From Rhizobiaceae bacterium (GTDB lineage Bacteria > Pseudomonadota > Alphaproteobacteria > Rhizobiales > Rhizobiaceae), in the NCBI GenBank assembly GCA_014238155.1, contig JABABQ010000042.1:1-64000 (forward strand): a stretch of 64,000 nt of DNA, written 5' to 3'. Of the stretch, positions 9,805 through 20,008 are shown piece after piece (within the stretch, counting starts at the first letter, position 1; the number at the start of each line of letters is the position of its first letter). The position numbers and the translations under genes are program-made. The notes under the pieces were generated by a model. That model saw only the letters and a list, made by a program, of their open reading frames with translations, was not told the origin of the DNA and ran no database searches.

Positions 9805-10536
9805 TTGAATTGCGAATTCATATCCAATCCAGAAAAATACCGGGCAGAGAGCCAGTTAAGCTCTCGTCTATGGTATCTTTGGTTGCCGTTGGCGGCGTTT
9901 TTATTCATTCCATTTATAGCTTGGTACAATCCAGGCTTTTTTGAAAAATGGTTTGCCAGCGAAACTCATGGGCTTCTTGAGTTCCTGCATTTTTTTCTGC
10001 CTCTGATAACCGCCCTGATTGGCTTGCGCCTGACATTCTCACCCCATGTTCGGTCCGATTCCCTGGTGATGATATGGTGCGCGGCGATGTTTTTGGGTGG
10101 CATCTATCTGGCCGGAGAGGAAGCCAGTTGGGGGCAACACTATTTTAGCTGGGCCACGCCGGATGCCTGGCTTGGCGCAAATGACCAACAGGAAACCAAC
10201 TTGCACAATGTCAGCAATCTCCTCGACCAACTGCCTCGGGCGATCCTGGTGGCTGGCATCGTGTTGACCGGAATGATTTTTCCATGGGTTTTGTTGAAAC
10301 GGCCGGGATTGCTGCCCAGTCGGCTCAATTTCGTCTATCCGCCCCTGGCGTTGTTTCCGCTGGCAACACTTATGTCTGCCTGCTGGATTTATAGAGCGCT
10401 GAATAAGGGTACGGAATTAAAATACTATCTGGTTTACCGTCCCGGGGAGTTTCAGGAACTCTTCATTGTCTGGTTTCTCTGCTATTACGCCTTTTTCCTG
10501 CTGTGGCGTGAAAGGCGCTGCCGAAACCAGACATAA
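9805..10536 (+). CDS. Conserved multi-pass membrane protein of unknown function
   Basis: A 243-residue protein with about six hydrophobic segments (roughly residues 24-40, 58-72, 88-103, 145-162, 175-195, 218-232). Between segments 3 and 4 is an acidic-aromatic motif, AGEEASWGQHYFSW, followed by QQETNLHNVSN. EE-x-SWGQ and LHN pairs of this kind recur in uncharacterised bacterial membrane proteins, and their even spacing suggests an active site at the membrane surface. I do not know a tested function. The start shown is a TTG and uncertain, as there is no better Met before residue 85. It stands alone between the pterin dehydratase and the DUF1232 gene. Confidence 0.7.
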   Translation: MNCEFISNPEKYRAESQLSSRLWYLWLPLAAFLFIPFIAWYNPGFFEKWFASETHGLLEFLHFFLPLITALIGLRLTFSPHVRSDSLVMIWCAAMFLGGIYLAGEEASWGQHYFSWATPDAWLGANDQQETNLHNVSNLLDQLPRAILVAGIVLTGMIFPWVLLKRPGLLPSRLNFVYPPLALFPLATLMSACWIYRALNKGTELKYYLVYRPGEFQELFIVWFLCYYAFFLLWRERRCRNQT

Positions 10537-10653
10537 TGACCAATTTCGACGCCCTGCAAACATTCCCTGGTTGATCTTTGGCAATTCGATAAATTAGCAA
10601 CGGCTTGCAGACAGGCGCAATGTTACCCATATCATGGACAATTGTGTTAACCT

Positions 10654-10671
10654 GATATCCCGCCGGATATC
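10654..10671. promoter_or_regulatory. Inverted repeat just upstream of the DUF1232 gene
   Basis: GATATCC (10654-10660), CGCC, GGATATC (10665-10671): a perfect 7-bp inverted repeat ending 4 nt before the AGGAGG ribosome site of the next gene. It could be an operator or an RNA hairpin next to the ribosome site. Confidence 0.45.
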
Positions 10672-10685
10672 CAACAGGAGGCCGT

Positions 10686-11060
10686 TTGGACAAGCCCAAA
10701 ATTGATAAACTGTTGCTCCCCGTTCCGATGGCAAAGTCACGCGCCCGGGAAAAAAAGGTGCGCACTCAATTCTGGTCCAAGTTTCGCGCCTTTGCGGCAC
10801 ATATTCCATTCGCCGAAGATCTTGCCGCAGCCTATTATTGCGCAACTGACAGCAGCACGCCCCTAAAGGTCCGCGGCACATTGTTGGCTGCTCTCGCCTA
10901 TTTCATTCTTCCCGCCGATGTGGTCCCGGACTTTTTTGCGGTCGTCGGGTTTTCTGACGATCTGGCCGTTTTCACCGCTGCCATGACCCTCGTACAGGCT
11001 CATGTGACGGATGAGCACCGGGAAAAAGCTCGACATGCGATGGAAACTGAAATCGACTGA
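10686..11060 (+). CDS. YkvA/DUF1232 family small membrane protein
   Basis: A 124-residue protein with the DUF1232 core: a hydrophobic segment (LLAALAYFILPADVVPDF) in which the ILPxDxxPDF motif is the family hallmark, then GFSDDLAVFTAA. The function of DUF1232 proteins is not established. Translation probably begins at the TTG at 10686, which has a perfect AGGAGG 4 nt upstream; the next in-frame ATG is at 10728. An inverted repeat lies directly in front of the ribosome site. It is a single gene facing the leftward quinone oxidoreductase. Confidence 0.85.
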   Translation: MDKPKIDKLLLPVPMAKSRAREKKVRTQFWSKFRAFAAHIPFAEDLAAAYYCATDSSTPLKVRGTLLAALAYFILPADVVPDFFAVVGFSDDLAVFTAAMTLVQAHVTDEHREKARHAMETEID

Positions 11061-11179
11061 TCATGCGTTGGGAATCCGACGCAACCAACTGCCGTTGATT
11101 TGTTTGGCCAATCAGTGTTGGGTTATATCGTTGAGGGTTTGGGAGCGCAATGACTGGAACGGGTGGGTAGGTGCAGCGT

Positions 11180-12154
11180 TTAAAGTTTCAGCAGCACTTT
11201 ACCTTTCACATCGCGCGCAGCGATTTTGTTCAGGGCAGCCTCCGCCTCTTCAAGCGGAAATATCGAATCAACATGGGGTTTCAGCGTCCCATCTGCGAGC
11301 CATCTAAGTAGATCATCAATATTTTGTCGGTTGGCGGCCGGCTCGCGTGCAGTAAACGCACCCCAGAACACACCCCTCAGATCTGCACCTTTCAAAAGTG
11401 GCAGGTTAAGAGGCATTTTGGGGATCGGTCCAGAAGCGAAACCAACCACCAAAAACCGTCCCTTCCAGGCAATTGATCGAAATGCAGCCTCAGAAAAGTC
11501 ACCGCCAACTGGATCGTAAATTACGTCAATACCGGAATTGCCGCCCAATGCCTTCAACCTCACCTTGAGGTCTTCACTGGAATAATTGATCCCTTCATCG
11601 GCACCGCACTGGCGACAAAAATCAAGTTTCTCATCAGAAGATGCGCAGGCGATCACCCGCGCACCCATGATTTTGCCGAGCTCAACAGCTGCTTGACCAA
11701 CGCCACCCGACGCTCCCAATACCGCCATTGTTTCTCCGGCCTTAAGTTCTCCACGATCCTTGATCGCATGATAAGACGTGCCATAGGTGACCATGATGCA
11801 AGCAGCCTGTTCATCACTGACCCCGTCGGGAATATGCGACAGGACCACTTCAGGAGCCACAACCAGCTCTCGCGCCGATCCACTTTGAACGTAGCCGCAA
11901 ACACGATCGCCGGGTGCAAAGCGTTCTACACCCTCACCAACGGTTTCAACCACTCCGGACAATTCAGCCGCAATTGAAAACGGCCGCGGTGGTTTGTACT
12001 GGTATTTATCCTCAATGATCAGGCAGTCGAAAAAATTGAGAGCAGCAACATTTACCCGAACCAGAACTTCCCCCTTTTTGGCAATCGGTTCGTCGATGTC
12101 CTCCACAACAAGCGTGGCGGGAGGTCCAGGTTGTTTGGAAAGAAGCGCTCTCAT
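11180..12154 (-). CDS. NADPH:quinone oxidoreductase-like zinc-independent MDR protein
   Basis: A medium-chain dehydrogenase/reductase of 324 residues from the ATG at 12154. The N-terminal GroES-like half has VNVAALNFFDCLIIEDKYQ, where the alcohol dehydrogenase zinc ligands are absent, and AAELSGVVETVGEGV. The Rossmann half carries the NADPH site VLGASGGVGQAAVELGK (about residue 144). DPVGGDFSEAAFR and the end VKGKVLLKL match the quinone oxidoreductase/zeta-crystallin branch. The physiological substrate is unknown. It is transcribed divergently from the SPOUT methyltransferase gene across a 197-bp gap. Confidence 0.88.
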   Translation of the reverse strand: MRALLSKQPGPPATLVVEDIDEPIAKKGEVLVRVNVAALNFFDCLIIEDKYQYKPPRPFSIAAELSGVVETVGEGVERFAPGDRVCGYVQSGSARELVVAPEVVLSHIPDGVSDEQAACIMVTYGTSYHAIKDRGELKAGETMAVLGASGGVGQAAVELGKIMGARVIACASSDEKLDFCRQCGADEGINYSSEDLKVRLKALGGNSGIDVIYDPVGGDFSEAAFRSIAWKGRFLVVGFASGPIPKMPLNLPLLKGADLRGVFWGAFTAREPAANRQNIDDLLRWLADGTLKPHVDSIFPLEEAEAALNKIAARDVKGKVLLKL

Positions 12155-12351
12155 GCAAATGCCATTTATTGAGTTGAACAATTTTGAGGACACTAGAACC
12201 GTTCCTGTTTAAATGGAACCATTGTGAAAGATCGACTTGTTGGCGAACCAAAGTAAAGAATTGAGGCCGTGTCGACTTGATCTGCCGGACTTCACAACCT
12301 CAAATTCCCCCTCGCTTGCCAGCCATCGCCGGTTCAGTATAAAAGGCGCCC

Positions 12352-12984
12352 ATGAAAACACGTGGATATTTTGGTATCGGTGCGGAAGGAATTTCCAAGC
12401 CAATGAATTTTGGCAATCTCGCCAGAACAGCCTACGGTTTCGGCGCCTCGTTCGTATTTACCCTGACACCGGGGCGCAGAATCGAGACGCCGGATTCTGA
12501 TACCCCGAACAGCCAGCAGCACATGCCCTGGTACAATTATAATAGTGTGGAGAATATCCATCTGCCTGACGGGTGCCGACTGGTTGGTGTTGAATTGACC
12601 GAAGATGCAATCGATTTGCCCAGTTTTCGCCATCCAACTATGGCAGCATATGTTCTGGGGCCGGAAAATGGTTCGCTTTCATCTGAAGTGATCGAAAAAT
12701 GCGAGTTTATCATCAAGATCCCAACCCAGTTCTGTCTCAACGTCGCAACCGCTGGTGCAATCGTCATGTACGACCGAATACAATCATTGGGCCGGTTTGA
12801 CGAACGGCCGGTTCGTGCTGGAGGACCTCCTCCTGGCCTGGAGGGGCCTCATCCCCATTTGCCCAAACATGTCCATGGTCAGCCCAAATATTCCGGCGCC
12901 AGCAGGCAGAAGGCAACCAAGGGGCGCAATCGTCTTACAGTTGTTGGCCAGCGTTATATTCCAGATGGCAGCAACAATTCGTAA
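12352..12984 (+). CDS. SPOUT-family RNA methyltransferase (TrmH-like)
   Basis: A 210-residue protein with the three knotted-fold motifs of SPOUT 2'-O-ribose methyltransferases. Motif 1 is NFGNLARTAYGFGA (about residue 20), motif 2 YVLGPENGSLS (about 98), and motif 3 IPTQFCLNVATAGAIVMYDR (about 122). The last 65 residues are a Pro/Gly/basic tail, probably for RNA contact. The target (tRNA or rRNA position) cannot be assigned. The ATG is preceded by AGGCG. Confidence 0.85.
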   Translation: MKTRGYFGIGAEGISKPMNFGNLARTAYGFGASFVFTLTPGRRIETPDSDTPNSQQHMPWYNYNSVENIHLPDGCRLVGVELTEDAIDLPSFRHPTMAAYVLGPENGSLSSEVIEKCEFIIKIPTQFCLNVATAGAIVMYDRIQSLGRFDERPVRAGGPPPGLEGPHPHLPKHVHGQPKYSGASRQKATKGRNRLTVVGQRYIPDGSNNS

Positions 12985-13168
12985 TCTCGCCAAAATTGGC
13001 GTAGATACTGGTGAATGGTAGGGGCGGGGCGGCTGCGATCGTTAAAATCTTACCAAAATTTACCATACCTGTTTAAGCTTTTGTAACGCCAAAAGAGGAT
13101 GGTTAAATCTATAGGTAAATATTCTGTTGAACCTGAAAATGACGGTCAACATGTTGGTGGAAAGCACA

Positions 13169-13684
13169 ATGATCAAATCATCGCTTAAATTATTGGTTGT
13201 TTGTTCAACCGTCCTGACTGTTCCAATTACGGCCGCGATAGCTCAAACGCCCAAGGCGATAAAACAGCACAAGGCCTGGGGTGCCTACACCTATGACGAT
13301 GCACGCGCTGGGAAAATTTGTTATATTTTGTCCATTCCGACCGTCAAAGTGCCAGGTGATCGAGACCATGGCGAAGTGTTTTTTCTGGTCAGTCAGAAGC
13401 CTGACGGGTCAGGCAAATTTGAACCCCAGGTAGAAGTTGGCTATCCGCTAAAATCTGATACCGACGTAACGGTGACCGTGGATGGAAAATCTTTCAAGAT
13501 GTTTTCCCAAAAGAACAATGCATGGTTGTCCGATGTCAGTCAGGAATCAGATCTCGTCGATGCCATGCGTAACGGCCAGTCAATGAAAGTGGCTGGCGTA
13601 TCCGTGCGCGGCACCCAGACCAGCTACACCTACTCGCTTTCCGGTGTGACGGCAGCGTTGAAAGAAGTGTCCAACTGTAAATAA
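13169..13684 (+). CDS. Invasion associated locus B (IalB) family exported protein
   Basis: A 171-residue secreted protein. It has an N-terminal signal peptide (MIKSSLKLLVVCSTVL, then a small-residue cleavage zone ending AIAQ) followed by the IalB beta-sandwich core. Recognisable pieces are AWGAYTYDD, GKICYILSIPT, a GEVFFLVSQKPDG stretch and a final SNC. The family is named after a Bartonella invasion factor but is widespread in free-living alphaproteobacteria, where its job is unknown. I chose the ATG at 13169 with GGAAAG upstream rather than upstream starts that lengthen the signal peptide. It precedes rlmN, as in relatives. Confidence 0.87.
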   Translation: MIKSSLKLLVVCSTVLTVPITAAIAQTPKAIKQHKAWGAYTYDDARAGKICYILSIPTVKVPGDRDHGEVFFLVSQKPDGSGKFEPQVEVGYPLKSDTDVTVTVDGKSFKMFSQKNNAWLSDVSQESDLVDAMRNGQSMKVAGVSVRGTQTSYTYSLSGVTAALKEVSNCK

Positions 13685-13739
13685 CACCGCGCTTGCAGCA
13701 TCGCTCGGCTAGGGCCATATAGGGTCCACCAAACCGACA

Positions 13740-13771
13740 GCCCAACGGCCCAACCGCCCATCGGCCCAGCA
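13740..13771. repeat. Four degenerate 8-bp tandem copies between ialB and rlmN
   Basis: Units GCCCAACG, GCCCAACC, GCCCATCG and GCCCAGCA follow each other without gaps just before the rlmN start. Five positions of the unit are constant. It is part of the rlmN leader; no function is evident. Confidence 0.7.
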
Positions 13772-13786
13772 AAGAAAAGCAGCGCG

Positions 13787-15055
13787 ATGCCGCTCTCCAT
13801 TGATCTGAAAGATACAGCCATTCGCGCCGATTTAAGCGCCACGGCACTGGCGTCAAGGCAGGGCGGCAGGATCAATCTGATTGGATTGGATCGCGATGAA
13901 TTGAAATCCGTGCTTATCGAGGCAGGAGTGGCCGAAAAGCAAGCGCGGATGCGCGCTTCACAGCTATGGCAGTGGATCTACTGGTACGGCCATCAGGACT
14001 TTTCCGCGATGTCCAATATCGCCAAACCGTTGCGCGTTTTGTTGGAAGAAAAATTCTCTCTGGCGCGCCCTGAATTGGTTGAAGAACAAAGTTCCGAAGA
14101 CGGCACGCGTAAATGGTTGTTTCGGTTTCCACCACGCGGGGCCGGCAAACCGGTTGAAGTTGAGACCGTATATATTCCAGAATCCGATCGCGGTACACTT
14201 TGCATCTCTTCTCAGGTTGGCTGCACTTTGACTTGTACCTTTTGCCATACTGGAACGCAAAAACTGGTGCGCAATCTGACGGCTGAAGAAATCCTGATGC
14301 AATTGATCGTTGCCCGTGACCGTCTGGGTGACTTCCCTAACAAGGACGCAGAAGGCAAAGGGTTTGTTCCCGATGGTGACCGCAAAGTGACCAACATCGT
14401 TATGATGGGCATGGGCGAGCCGCTCTATAATTTCGACAATGTCAAAAAGGCTTTGCTGATCGCATCAGACAATGAAGGGCTATCTCTGTCCAAGCGGCGA
14501 ATAACCCTGTCGACTTCCGGTGTTGTCCCTGGCATCGAACTCACGGGCAGCGAAATTGGCTGCATGTTGGCAATTTCATTACACGCCACCAATGACGAAC
14601 TGCGCGATGAAATCGTGCCAATCAATAAAAAATATCCAATCAGACAATTGCTCGACGCCTGCCGCAATTATCCCGGCGTCTCAAACGCCAAACGCATCAC
14701 GTTCGAATATGTCATGCTCAAAGGTGTCAATGATTCCCTGAGCGATGCCAAACAACTTGTCCAGTTGCTTAAGGGCATTCCCGCCAAGATTAATCTGATC
14801 CCATTTAACCCCTGGCCAGGATCAAACCATGAATGTTCCGATTGGGATCAAATTGAAAAGTTTTCCGACTTCGTCAACGCAAATGGCTACGCATCGCCCA
14901 TTCGCCGACCTCGCGGTCGTGATATTTTGGCCGCCTGCGGTCAGCTGAAGTCCGAATCGGAACGTTTACGCAAAAAGGAACGTGATGCATTAAACGCCAT
15001 GCACGCAATGGTTTCGGGACATGGTGCGGAAAACGACGCCGGAAACGAAACATGA
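13787..15055 (+). CDS. rlmN: Dual-specificity 23S rRNA A2503 / tRNA A37 C2-methyltransferase RlmN
   Basis: A radical-SAM enzyme that methylates C2 of A2503 in 23S rRNA and A37 in some tRNAs. At 422 residues it is normal for alphaproteobacteria. It has an N-terminal helical RNA-binding domain ([17 protein letters not shown]), the CxxxCxxC cluster motif in [12 protein letters not shown] (about residue 146), then [15 protein letters not shown] and LSTSGVVPG. Near the C-terminus [15 protein letters not shown] carries the cysteine that is transiently methylated and resolves the intermediate. Its TGA overlaps the ATG of the next gene. Confidence 0.97.
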   Translation: MPLSIDLKDTAIRADLSATALASRQGGRINLIGLDRDELKSVLIEAGVAEKQARMRASQLWQWIYWYGHQDFSAMSNIAKPLRVLLEEKFSLARPELVEEQSSEDGTRKWLFRFPPRGAGKPVEVETVYIPESDRGTLCISSQVGCTLTCTFCHTGTQKLVRNLTAEEILMQLIVARDRLGDFPNKDAEGKGFVPDGDRKVTNIVMMGMGEPLYNFDNVKKALLIASDNEGLSLSKRRITLSTSGVVPGIELTGSEIGCMLAISLHATNDELRDEIVPINKKYPIRQLLDACRNYPGVSNAKRITFEYVMLKGVNDSLSDAKQLVQLLKGIPAKINLIPFNPWPGSNHECSDWDQIEKFSDFVNANGYASPIRRPRGRDILAACGQLKSESERLRKKERDALNAMHAMVSGHGAENDAGNET

Positions 15056-15525
15056 CCCGTTTTGTTCTCGCTCTGATCAGGCTGGTGGCTCTGGCATTCT
15101 CCTTCATGCTTTCCACATTGGCGGCGGCTGCATTTGTCACTTTCACATTGTTTCTCGGGGCAGAAACAGAATGGTTGCGCAACGATCCCGGCGTGGCGTT
15201 CGGGTCAGTCGGATTTACATTCGCGGTCTGGCTGGAGATCAGCCATGTCCTATTCGCGCCATTTCTTGTTTATGTCGTGATCGCCGAACCGGCTCGACTT
15301 TCCGGCCTGGTGACAAATACACTGATCGGCGGCGGCTTCGCCGCGATCTATATGGTCATGACACCTTATGTTTTCGACTTGCCTTATAGCCAACAGGACG
15401 TCTGGACAGCTGCACTAGCGGCCGGATTCATCGGTGGCTTCGCGCATTGGATGTTGGCAGGCAATCGCGCCGGTCATTGGTTGGGGCCAACAAAGGTTCC
15501 AACTCAAAGAGAAGACACGCTCTAG
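15052..15525 (+). CDS. Small integral membrane protein of unknown function
   Basis: A 157-residue protein with four hydrophobic segments (about 8-34, 50-80, 88-106, 118-136) and short polar loops, ending in a soluble [11 protein letters not shown] tail. I do not recognise a characterised family, but a membrane protein of this size right after rlmN is common in Hyphomicrobiales. The ATG overlaps the rlmN stop as ATGA, so it is translationally coupled. It converges with argG 15 bp downstream. Confidence 0.75.
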   Translation: MTRFVLALIRLVALAFSFMLSTLAAAAFVTFTLFLGAETEWLRNDPGVAFGSVGFTFAVWLEISHVLFAPFLVYVVIAEPARLSGLVTNTLIGGGFAAIYMVMTPYVFDLPYSQQDVWTAALAAGFIGGFAHWMLAGNRAGHWLGPTKVPTQREDTL

Positions 15526-15539
15526 CCAATTCCTGTTGA

Positions 15540-16784
15540 TTATCGGTTACGATTTCTTGCTGCCAGCGTGCGAAGCCGCAATGCATTAAGCTGAATGAAA
15601 CCGTGCGCATCCTCCTGATCATAGGCGCCGGCATCATCTTCAAACGTCACCAATTCCTCTGAATAGAGAGATTCGGGGCTTGAACGCCCGGTCACAATGA
15701 CATTGCCCTTATACAGTTTCAGGTTCACTTCCCCTTCCACGTGACGTTGGGAATAATCAATTGCCGACTGCAACATTTCGCGCTCCGGCGAGAACCAGAA
15801 CCCATTATATATCAGCTCCGCATAGCGCGGCATCAATTCATCTTTCAAATGCGCCGCACCGCGATCCAATGTAATTGATTCAATCGCCCTATGCGCCGTC
15901 AACAAAATCGAGCCACCAGGCGTTTCGTAAACGCCACGCGACTTCATGCCAACAAAGCGGTTTTCAACCAGATCCAGCCGCCCAATGCCATTATCGTGCC
16001 CCAAACTGTTCAATTTGGTGAACAGGTCAGCAGCACTCATCCGCAAACCGTTGATTGAAACGGGATCGCCTTGTTCAAAACCAATGACAATATCGGTTGC
16101 CTTATCGGGTGCATCTTGCGGGTCAATCGTACGCATATACACATATTCGGGCGACTCAACTGCCGGATCTTCCAGAACCTTGCCTTCAGAAGAAGAGTGA
16201 AGCAGATTGGCATCGACAGAAAACGGGGCTTCTCCCTGCTTGTCTTTCGACACAAATATTTGATTGGCCTCGGCAAATTCCACGAGATCCGTACGAGAGT
16301 TAAAATTCCATTCGCGCCACGGAGCGATTACTTTGATATCCGGATCCAATGCATAAGCTGCCAGTTCAAAACGCACCTGATCATTGCCCTTGCCAGTGGC
16401 ACCATGAGCAATGGCGTCAGCACCGGTTTCGCGCGCAATCTCAACCAAACGTTTTGATATAAGCGGACGAGCGATGGACGTGCCGAGCAAATAAACTCCT
16501 TCATAGGCTGCATTGGCCCGAAACATGGGAAACACGAAGTCGGAAATAAATTCTTCGCGGACGTCTTCGATAAAAATTTCTTTGATGCCAAGATTTTCTG
16601 CTTTGAGGCGCGCCTCTTCCAATTCAGCACCATCAGCAATTTCGCTTTGTCCCAAATCAGCCGTAAACGTGACAACTTCGGCGTCATATTCCGTTTGCAG
16701 CCATTTGAGAATGATTGATGTATCCAGGCCGCCTGAATATGCCAGCACAACCTTTTTCACATCGCCTTTTTTTATCTTCGACAT
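15540..16784 (-). CDS. argG: Argininosuccinate synthase
   Basis: Joins citrulline and aspartate with ATP cleavage to AMP, the seventh step of arginine synthesis. At 414 residues it is normal for the family. The ATP pyrophosphatase P-loop is [17 protein letters not shown] (residue 13 on). Further family signatures are [13 protein letters not shown] (about 116), where citrulline binds, [22 protein letters not shown], and [10 protein letters not shown] near the end. It stands as a single leftward gene with its own upstream region of about 118 bp; argH is not in the window. Confidence 0.97.
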   Translation of the reverse strand: MSKIKKGDVKKVVLAYSGGLDTSIILKWLQTEYDAEVVTFTADLGQSEIADGAELEEARLKAENLGIKEIFIEDVREEFISDFVFPMFRANAAYEGVYLLGTSIARPLISKRLVEIARETGADAIAHGATGKGNDQVRFELAAYALDPDIKVIAPWREWNFNSRTDLVEFAEANQIFVSKDKQGEAPFSVDANLLHSSSEGKVLEDPAVESPEYVYMRTIDPQDAPDKATDIVIGFEQGDPVSINGLRMSAADLFTKLNSLGHDNGIGRLDLVENRFVGMKSRGVYETPGGSILLTAHRAIESITLDRGAAHLKDELMPRYAELIYNGFWFSPEREMLQSAIDYSQRHVEGEVNLKLYKGNVIVTGRSSPESLYSEELVTFEDDAGAYDQEDAHGFIQLNALRLRTLAARNRNR

Positions 16785-16902
16785 AGTAATTCAAATCCGC
16801 TTTCGAGGAATCTGGAGCATCCGAACTCCGCCGCATTTTGCCGCGCACTTTAGTGCCTGAACTTCTGCATACAAGCGTCAAATGGCCTGGCAATCATCAA
16901 TT

Positions 16903-17709
16903 TTATTTCTTTTGTCGGCCAAAACCGTTTTTTACGGAAGATTGGTGCAGTACATCGATCCAGCCCACCACCCGGCGGGTCTGCAGGAGCCAAACCGTGA
17001 GCGCAATGATTAGCACCACCAACAAGCCTGCCATCACCACATCTGAAATATAGTGGCGGCCGAAAACCACGCGCAACGTGGCGATTAAACTGGCCGTCAA
17101 CGTCGTCGCGATAACAAACCAGATCCTGTGAGCAACTTTAAAATAGAATACCAACGACAGCATCCAAAATGCTGCTGCCGCTTCTCCTGATACAAATGAA
17201 CAATTCGACTCGCAGAACGAACTGATGTTTCCCGGTGAAATATAGGGATTATCCCCACTAAAAAACTGCGTCTGGGCAGGTCGAGGCCGCCCCCAATATT
17301 CCTTCAGCACAATGTTGACCACGAACAATGGACCCACCAGTGCCGAGATGACCGCCACCAATGGTGGATAGAGCCGATCTCGAGTTTTATTGGCGTTGTA
17401 GGTCAACAACCAAAACAGATGCAGGGCTGTTGCCGCCATCAAAATGAGCGGCAGATTATGACCCGCTTCCCGAGCAACCTGCCATTCGGATTGGAATTTT
17501 CGCAAAAATCGACCGCAGCGGGTGCCCTCTACAGGATTGGCGCATGGTTTCTTGGTAAAAAACAAATCGCTGACAAATATGTCGATCTGCTCGGTGGACC
17601 GAAAGATCAACAAGCAAACAATCGACAGACCAAAGAGAATTATCGACCATCTGCCAGCCGCGCTCCAAAGAACCGGTTGATGTCCATTAATCTGGGTGGG
17701 TGACTGCAC
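16903..17709 (-). CDS. PAP2-family membrane phosphatase
   Basis: A 268-residue protein with about six membrane segments and the lipid-phosphatase motifs: KEYWGRPRP (motif 1, about 132), CSFVSGEAAA (motif 2, about 162) and RVVFGRHYISDV (motif 3, His then Asp, about 213). In motif 2 the usual SGH reads SGE. This is seen in some alphaproteobacterial members, but it replaces the proton-donating His, so activity should be checked. Likely substrates are lipid A phosphates, phosphatidylglycerophosphate or undecaprenyl diphosphate. The start shown is a GTG with a weak ribosome site. Confidence 0.8.
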   Translation of the reverse strand: MQSPTQINGHQPVLWSAAGRWSIILFGLSIVCLLIFRSTEQIDIFVSDLFFTKKPCANPVEGTRCGRFLRKFQSEWQVAREAGHNLPLILMAATALHLFWLLTYNANKTRDRLYPPLVAVISALVGPLFVVNIVLKEYWGRPRPAQTQFFSGDNPYISPGNISSFCESNCSFVSGEAAAAFWMLSLVFYFKVAHRIWFVIATTLTASLIATLRVVFGRHYISDVVMAGLLVVLIIALTVWLLQTRRVVGWIDVLHQSSVKNGFGRQKK

Positions 17710-17852
17710 TGACTACGTCCGGCTGAACGCCTGAACCGGCGCATGAAGTTTTGACACGGCTTTACACTGTGTCGATAAAATCCGCAAAGGATTCTGTGCC
17801 TCAAATGGCAGAGGGAGCGACGTCAATCCTTGAACATCGCTCCTGTGATTGA

Positions 17853-19808
17853 TCAGTCCAGGCGATTTTGTCGATTGGCGATCAGATCATCAACCACGGC
17901 CGGATCTGCCAACGTCGACGTATCGCCCAGGGAGCCAAAATCATCTTCCGCAATCTTGCGCAAAATTCGGCGCATGATTTTACCGGAACGGGTTTTCGGC
18001 AATCCCGGCGCAAACTGAATCTTGTCCGGTGAAGCTATTGGTCCTATCTCCAACCGCACTTGCTTGACCAGCATCTTGCGAAGTTCATCATCACCTTCCA
18101 GTCCAGCCATCAAGGTTACATAGCAATAGATGCCCTGTCCTTTTATATCGTGCGGATAACCGACCACCGCCGCTTCGGACACGGTGTCATGGGCAACCAG
18201 CGCAGATTCAACTTCAGCCGTACCCATCCGGTGTCCGGAAATATTGATCACATCATCAACACGACCGGTGATCCAGTAATAGCCATCTTCGTCACGACGA
18301 CATCCATCGCCCGTAAAGTAACGGCCCTTATATGTAGAAAAATAGGTCTGAACAAACCTCTCATGATCGCCATAGACAGTGCGCATCTGACCCGGCCACG
18401 AATGGCTAATGCAGAGATTGCCTTCAACGGCTCCATCCAGCGCATTGCCTTCATTATCCACCAGCAGTGGCTGTACGCCCGGCAAAGGCTTGGTAGCCGA
18501 ACCCGGTTTGAGATCTGTTGCTCCGGGCAGCGGTGAAATCATAATGCCACCGGTTTCGGTTTGCCACCACGTATCGACGATCGGGCATCGACCATCACCA
18601 ACCACGTTATAATACCATTCCCAGGCCTCCGGGTTGATTGGCTCGCCGACCGATCCCAACAATCTCAGACTGGAGCGGGATGTTTTTTTGACAAGTTCTT
18701 CACCGGTCTGCATCAGTGCCCGAATCGCAGTAGGAGCGGTGTAGAAAATTTGAACCTGGTGCTTGTCACAAACCTGCCAGAAGCGAGAATTATCCGGATA
18801 GGAGGGAACACCCTCAAACATCAAAGTTGTCGCACCATTGGCGAGCGGCCCATAGACGATGTAGGAATGACCGGTTACCCAGCCGACATCTGCGGTACAC
18901 CAGTAAATGTCACCGTCATGATAATCGAAGACATTTTTGTGGGTGAATGAAGCCCAGACCAAATAACCACCCGTTGTGTGCAACACGCCTTTTGGCGTAC
19001 CGGTTGAACCCGATGTGTACAAAATGAACAACGGATCCTCAGCGTTCATTTCTTCCGGTGGACAATCATCCGATACATCAGCAACCGCCTCATGATACCA
19101 GATATCACGCCCATCGACCCAATCGATATCTCCCTTTGTGCGCTGCACCACCAACACTGATTTAACAGATCCGCCCTTGTTTTCGGCAATTTTCACTGCG
19201 CTATCGACATTGGATTTCAGTGGTATCGGCTTGCCACCACGCAAACCCTCATCTGCCGTGATGACAAATTCTGATTCGCAGTCAACAATACGACCGGCCA
19301 GCGCATCAGGAGAAAAACCCCCAAATACAATCGAATGCACAGCTCCAATACGAGTACAGGCCAGCATGGCATAAGCAGCTTCGGGAATCATCGGCATGTA
19401 AAGCGTCACACGGTCGCCTTTATTGACTCCGTTGGCTTTCATCGCATTGGCAAGGCGACAAACGTGGCCGTGCAATTCTTTATAGGTAATCTTTGCATCC
19501 TCAGAAGGATCGTCACCCTCCCAAATAATTGCGACCTGGTCGCCGCGAGTAGCCAGGTGCCGGTCGATACAATTTGCCGACACATTCAACGTGCCGTCTT
19601 CAAACCATTTGATCGATACGTCGGGATATTCGTAGGTCCAGTTGCCGGCTTTGGTATAAGGTTTGATCCAGTCAATGCGTTTGCCTTCTTCCATCCAATA
19701 GGCATTTGGATCAGCAACGCTCCTGGCGTACATGGCGTCATAATCTGCCTTGGTGACATGTGCATTTTTTGCAGCTTCTGCTGAGACAGGATGAATGATG
19801 TGTTCCAT
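17853..19808 (-). CDS. acs: Acetyl-CoA synthetase (acetate-CoA ligase, AMP-forming)
   Basis: Activates acetate to acetyl-CoA through acetyl-AMP. At 651 residues it matches the family. The ANL-superfamily motif [12 protein letters not shown] (about residue 265) binds ATP phosphates, [10 protein letters not shown] (about 412) is the acetate/AMP motif, and [26 protein letters not shown] is the hinge. The C-terminal [16 protein letters not shown] contains the catalytic lysine that is usually regulated by acetylation. The ATG has CGGAGA upstream. It is a single gene divergent from the M15-like lipoprotein gene across 200 bp. Confidence 0.97.
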   Translation of the reverse strand: MEHIIHPVSAEAAKNAHVTKADYDAMYARSVADPNAYWMEEGKRIDWIKPYTKAGNWTYEYPDVSIKWFEDGTLNVSANCIDRHLATRGDQVAIIWEGDDPSEDAKITYKELHGHVCRLANAMKANGVNKGDRVTLYMPMIPEAAYAMLACTRIGAVHSIVFGGFSPDALAGRIVDCESEFVITADEGLRGGKPIPLKSNVDSAVKIAENKGGSVKSVLVVQRTKGDIDWVDGRDIWYHEAVADVSDDCPPEEMNAEDPLFILYTSGSTGTPKGVLHTTGGYLVWASFTHKNVFDYHDGDIYWCTADVGWVTGHSYIVYGPLANGATTLMFEGVPSYPDNSRFWQVCDKHQVQIFYTAPTAIRALMQTGEELVKKTSRSSLRLLGSVGEPINPEAWEWYYNVVGDGRCPIVDTWWQTETGGIMISPLPGATDLKPGSATKPLPGVQPLLVDNEGNALDGAVEGNLCISHSWPGQMRTVYGDHERFVQTYFSTYKGRYFTGDGCRRDEDGYYWITGRVDDVINISGHRMGTAEVESALVAHDTVSEAAVVGYPHDIKGQGIYCYVTLMAGLEGDDELRKMLVKQVRLEIGPIASPDKIQFAPGLPKTRSGKIMRRILRKIAEDDFGSLGDTSTLADPAVVDDLIANRQNRLD

Positions 19809-20008
19809 GTATTTCTCCGAATTCTGAATGCGACGTAGTGGTTCGGCTGGCCACCGTCTGCTTGATTAGAAAAGTCTTAGCCTGCCCCAGCGGCTCCGTC
19901 CATTAGACTTGAGACGGCAATGGCCGCATTTTGTCTCATTCTTGATGCGGCGCCAGTTAACCAAGTTTCATCACCAAATTTAAGCATTTTTTTTCCAAAC
20001 TGTTTACC

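Noticed and set aside
17751-17779. TTGACA-N17-GATAAA on the plus strand
   Set aside because: A good promoter-like pair, but it points into the 3' end of the leftward acs gene with no plus-strand gene after it. Antisense RNA is possible but nothing else supports it.
19951-19985. TTAACCA and AAATTTAAGC as a CtrA-type site before the M15-like lipoprotein gene
   Set aside because: Only a half-site matches and spacing to a second half is not convincing.
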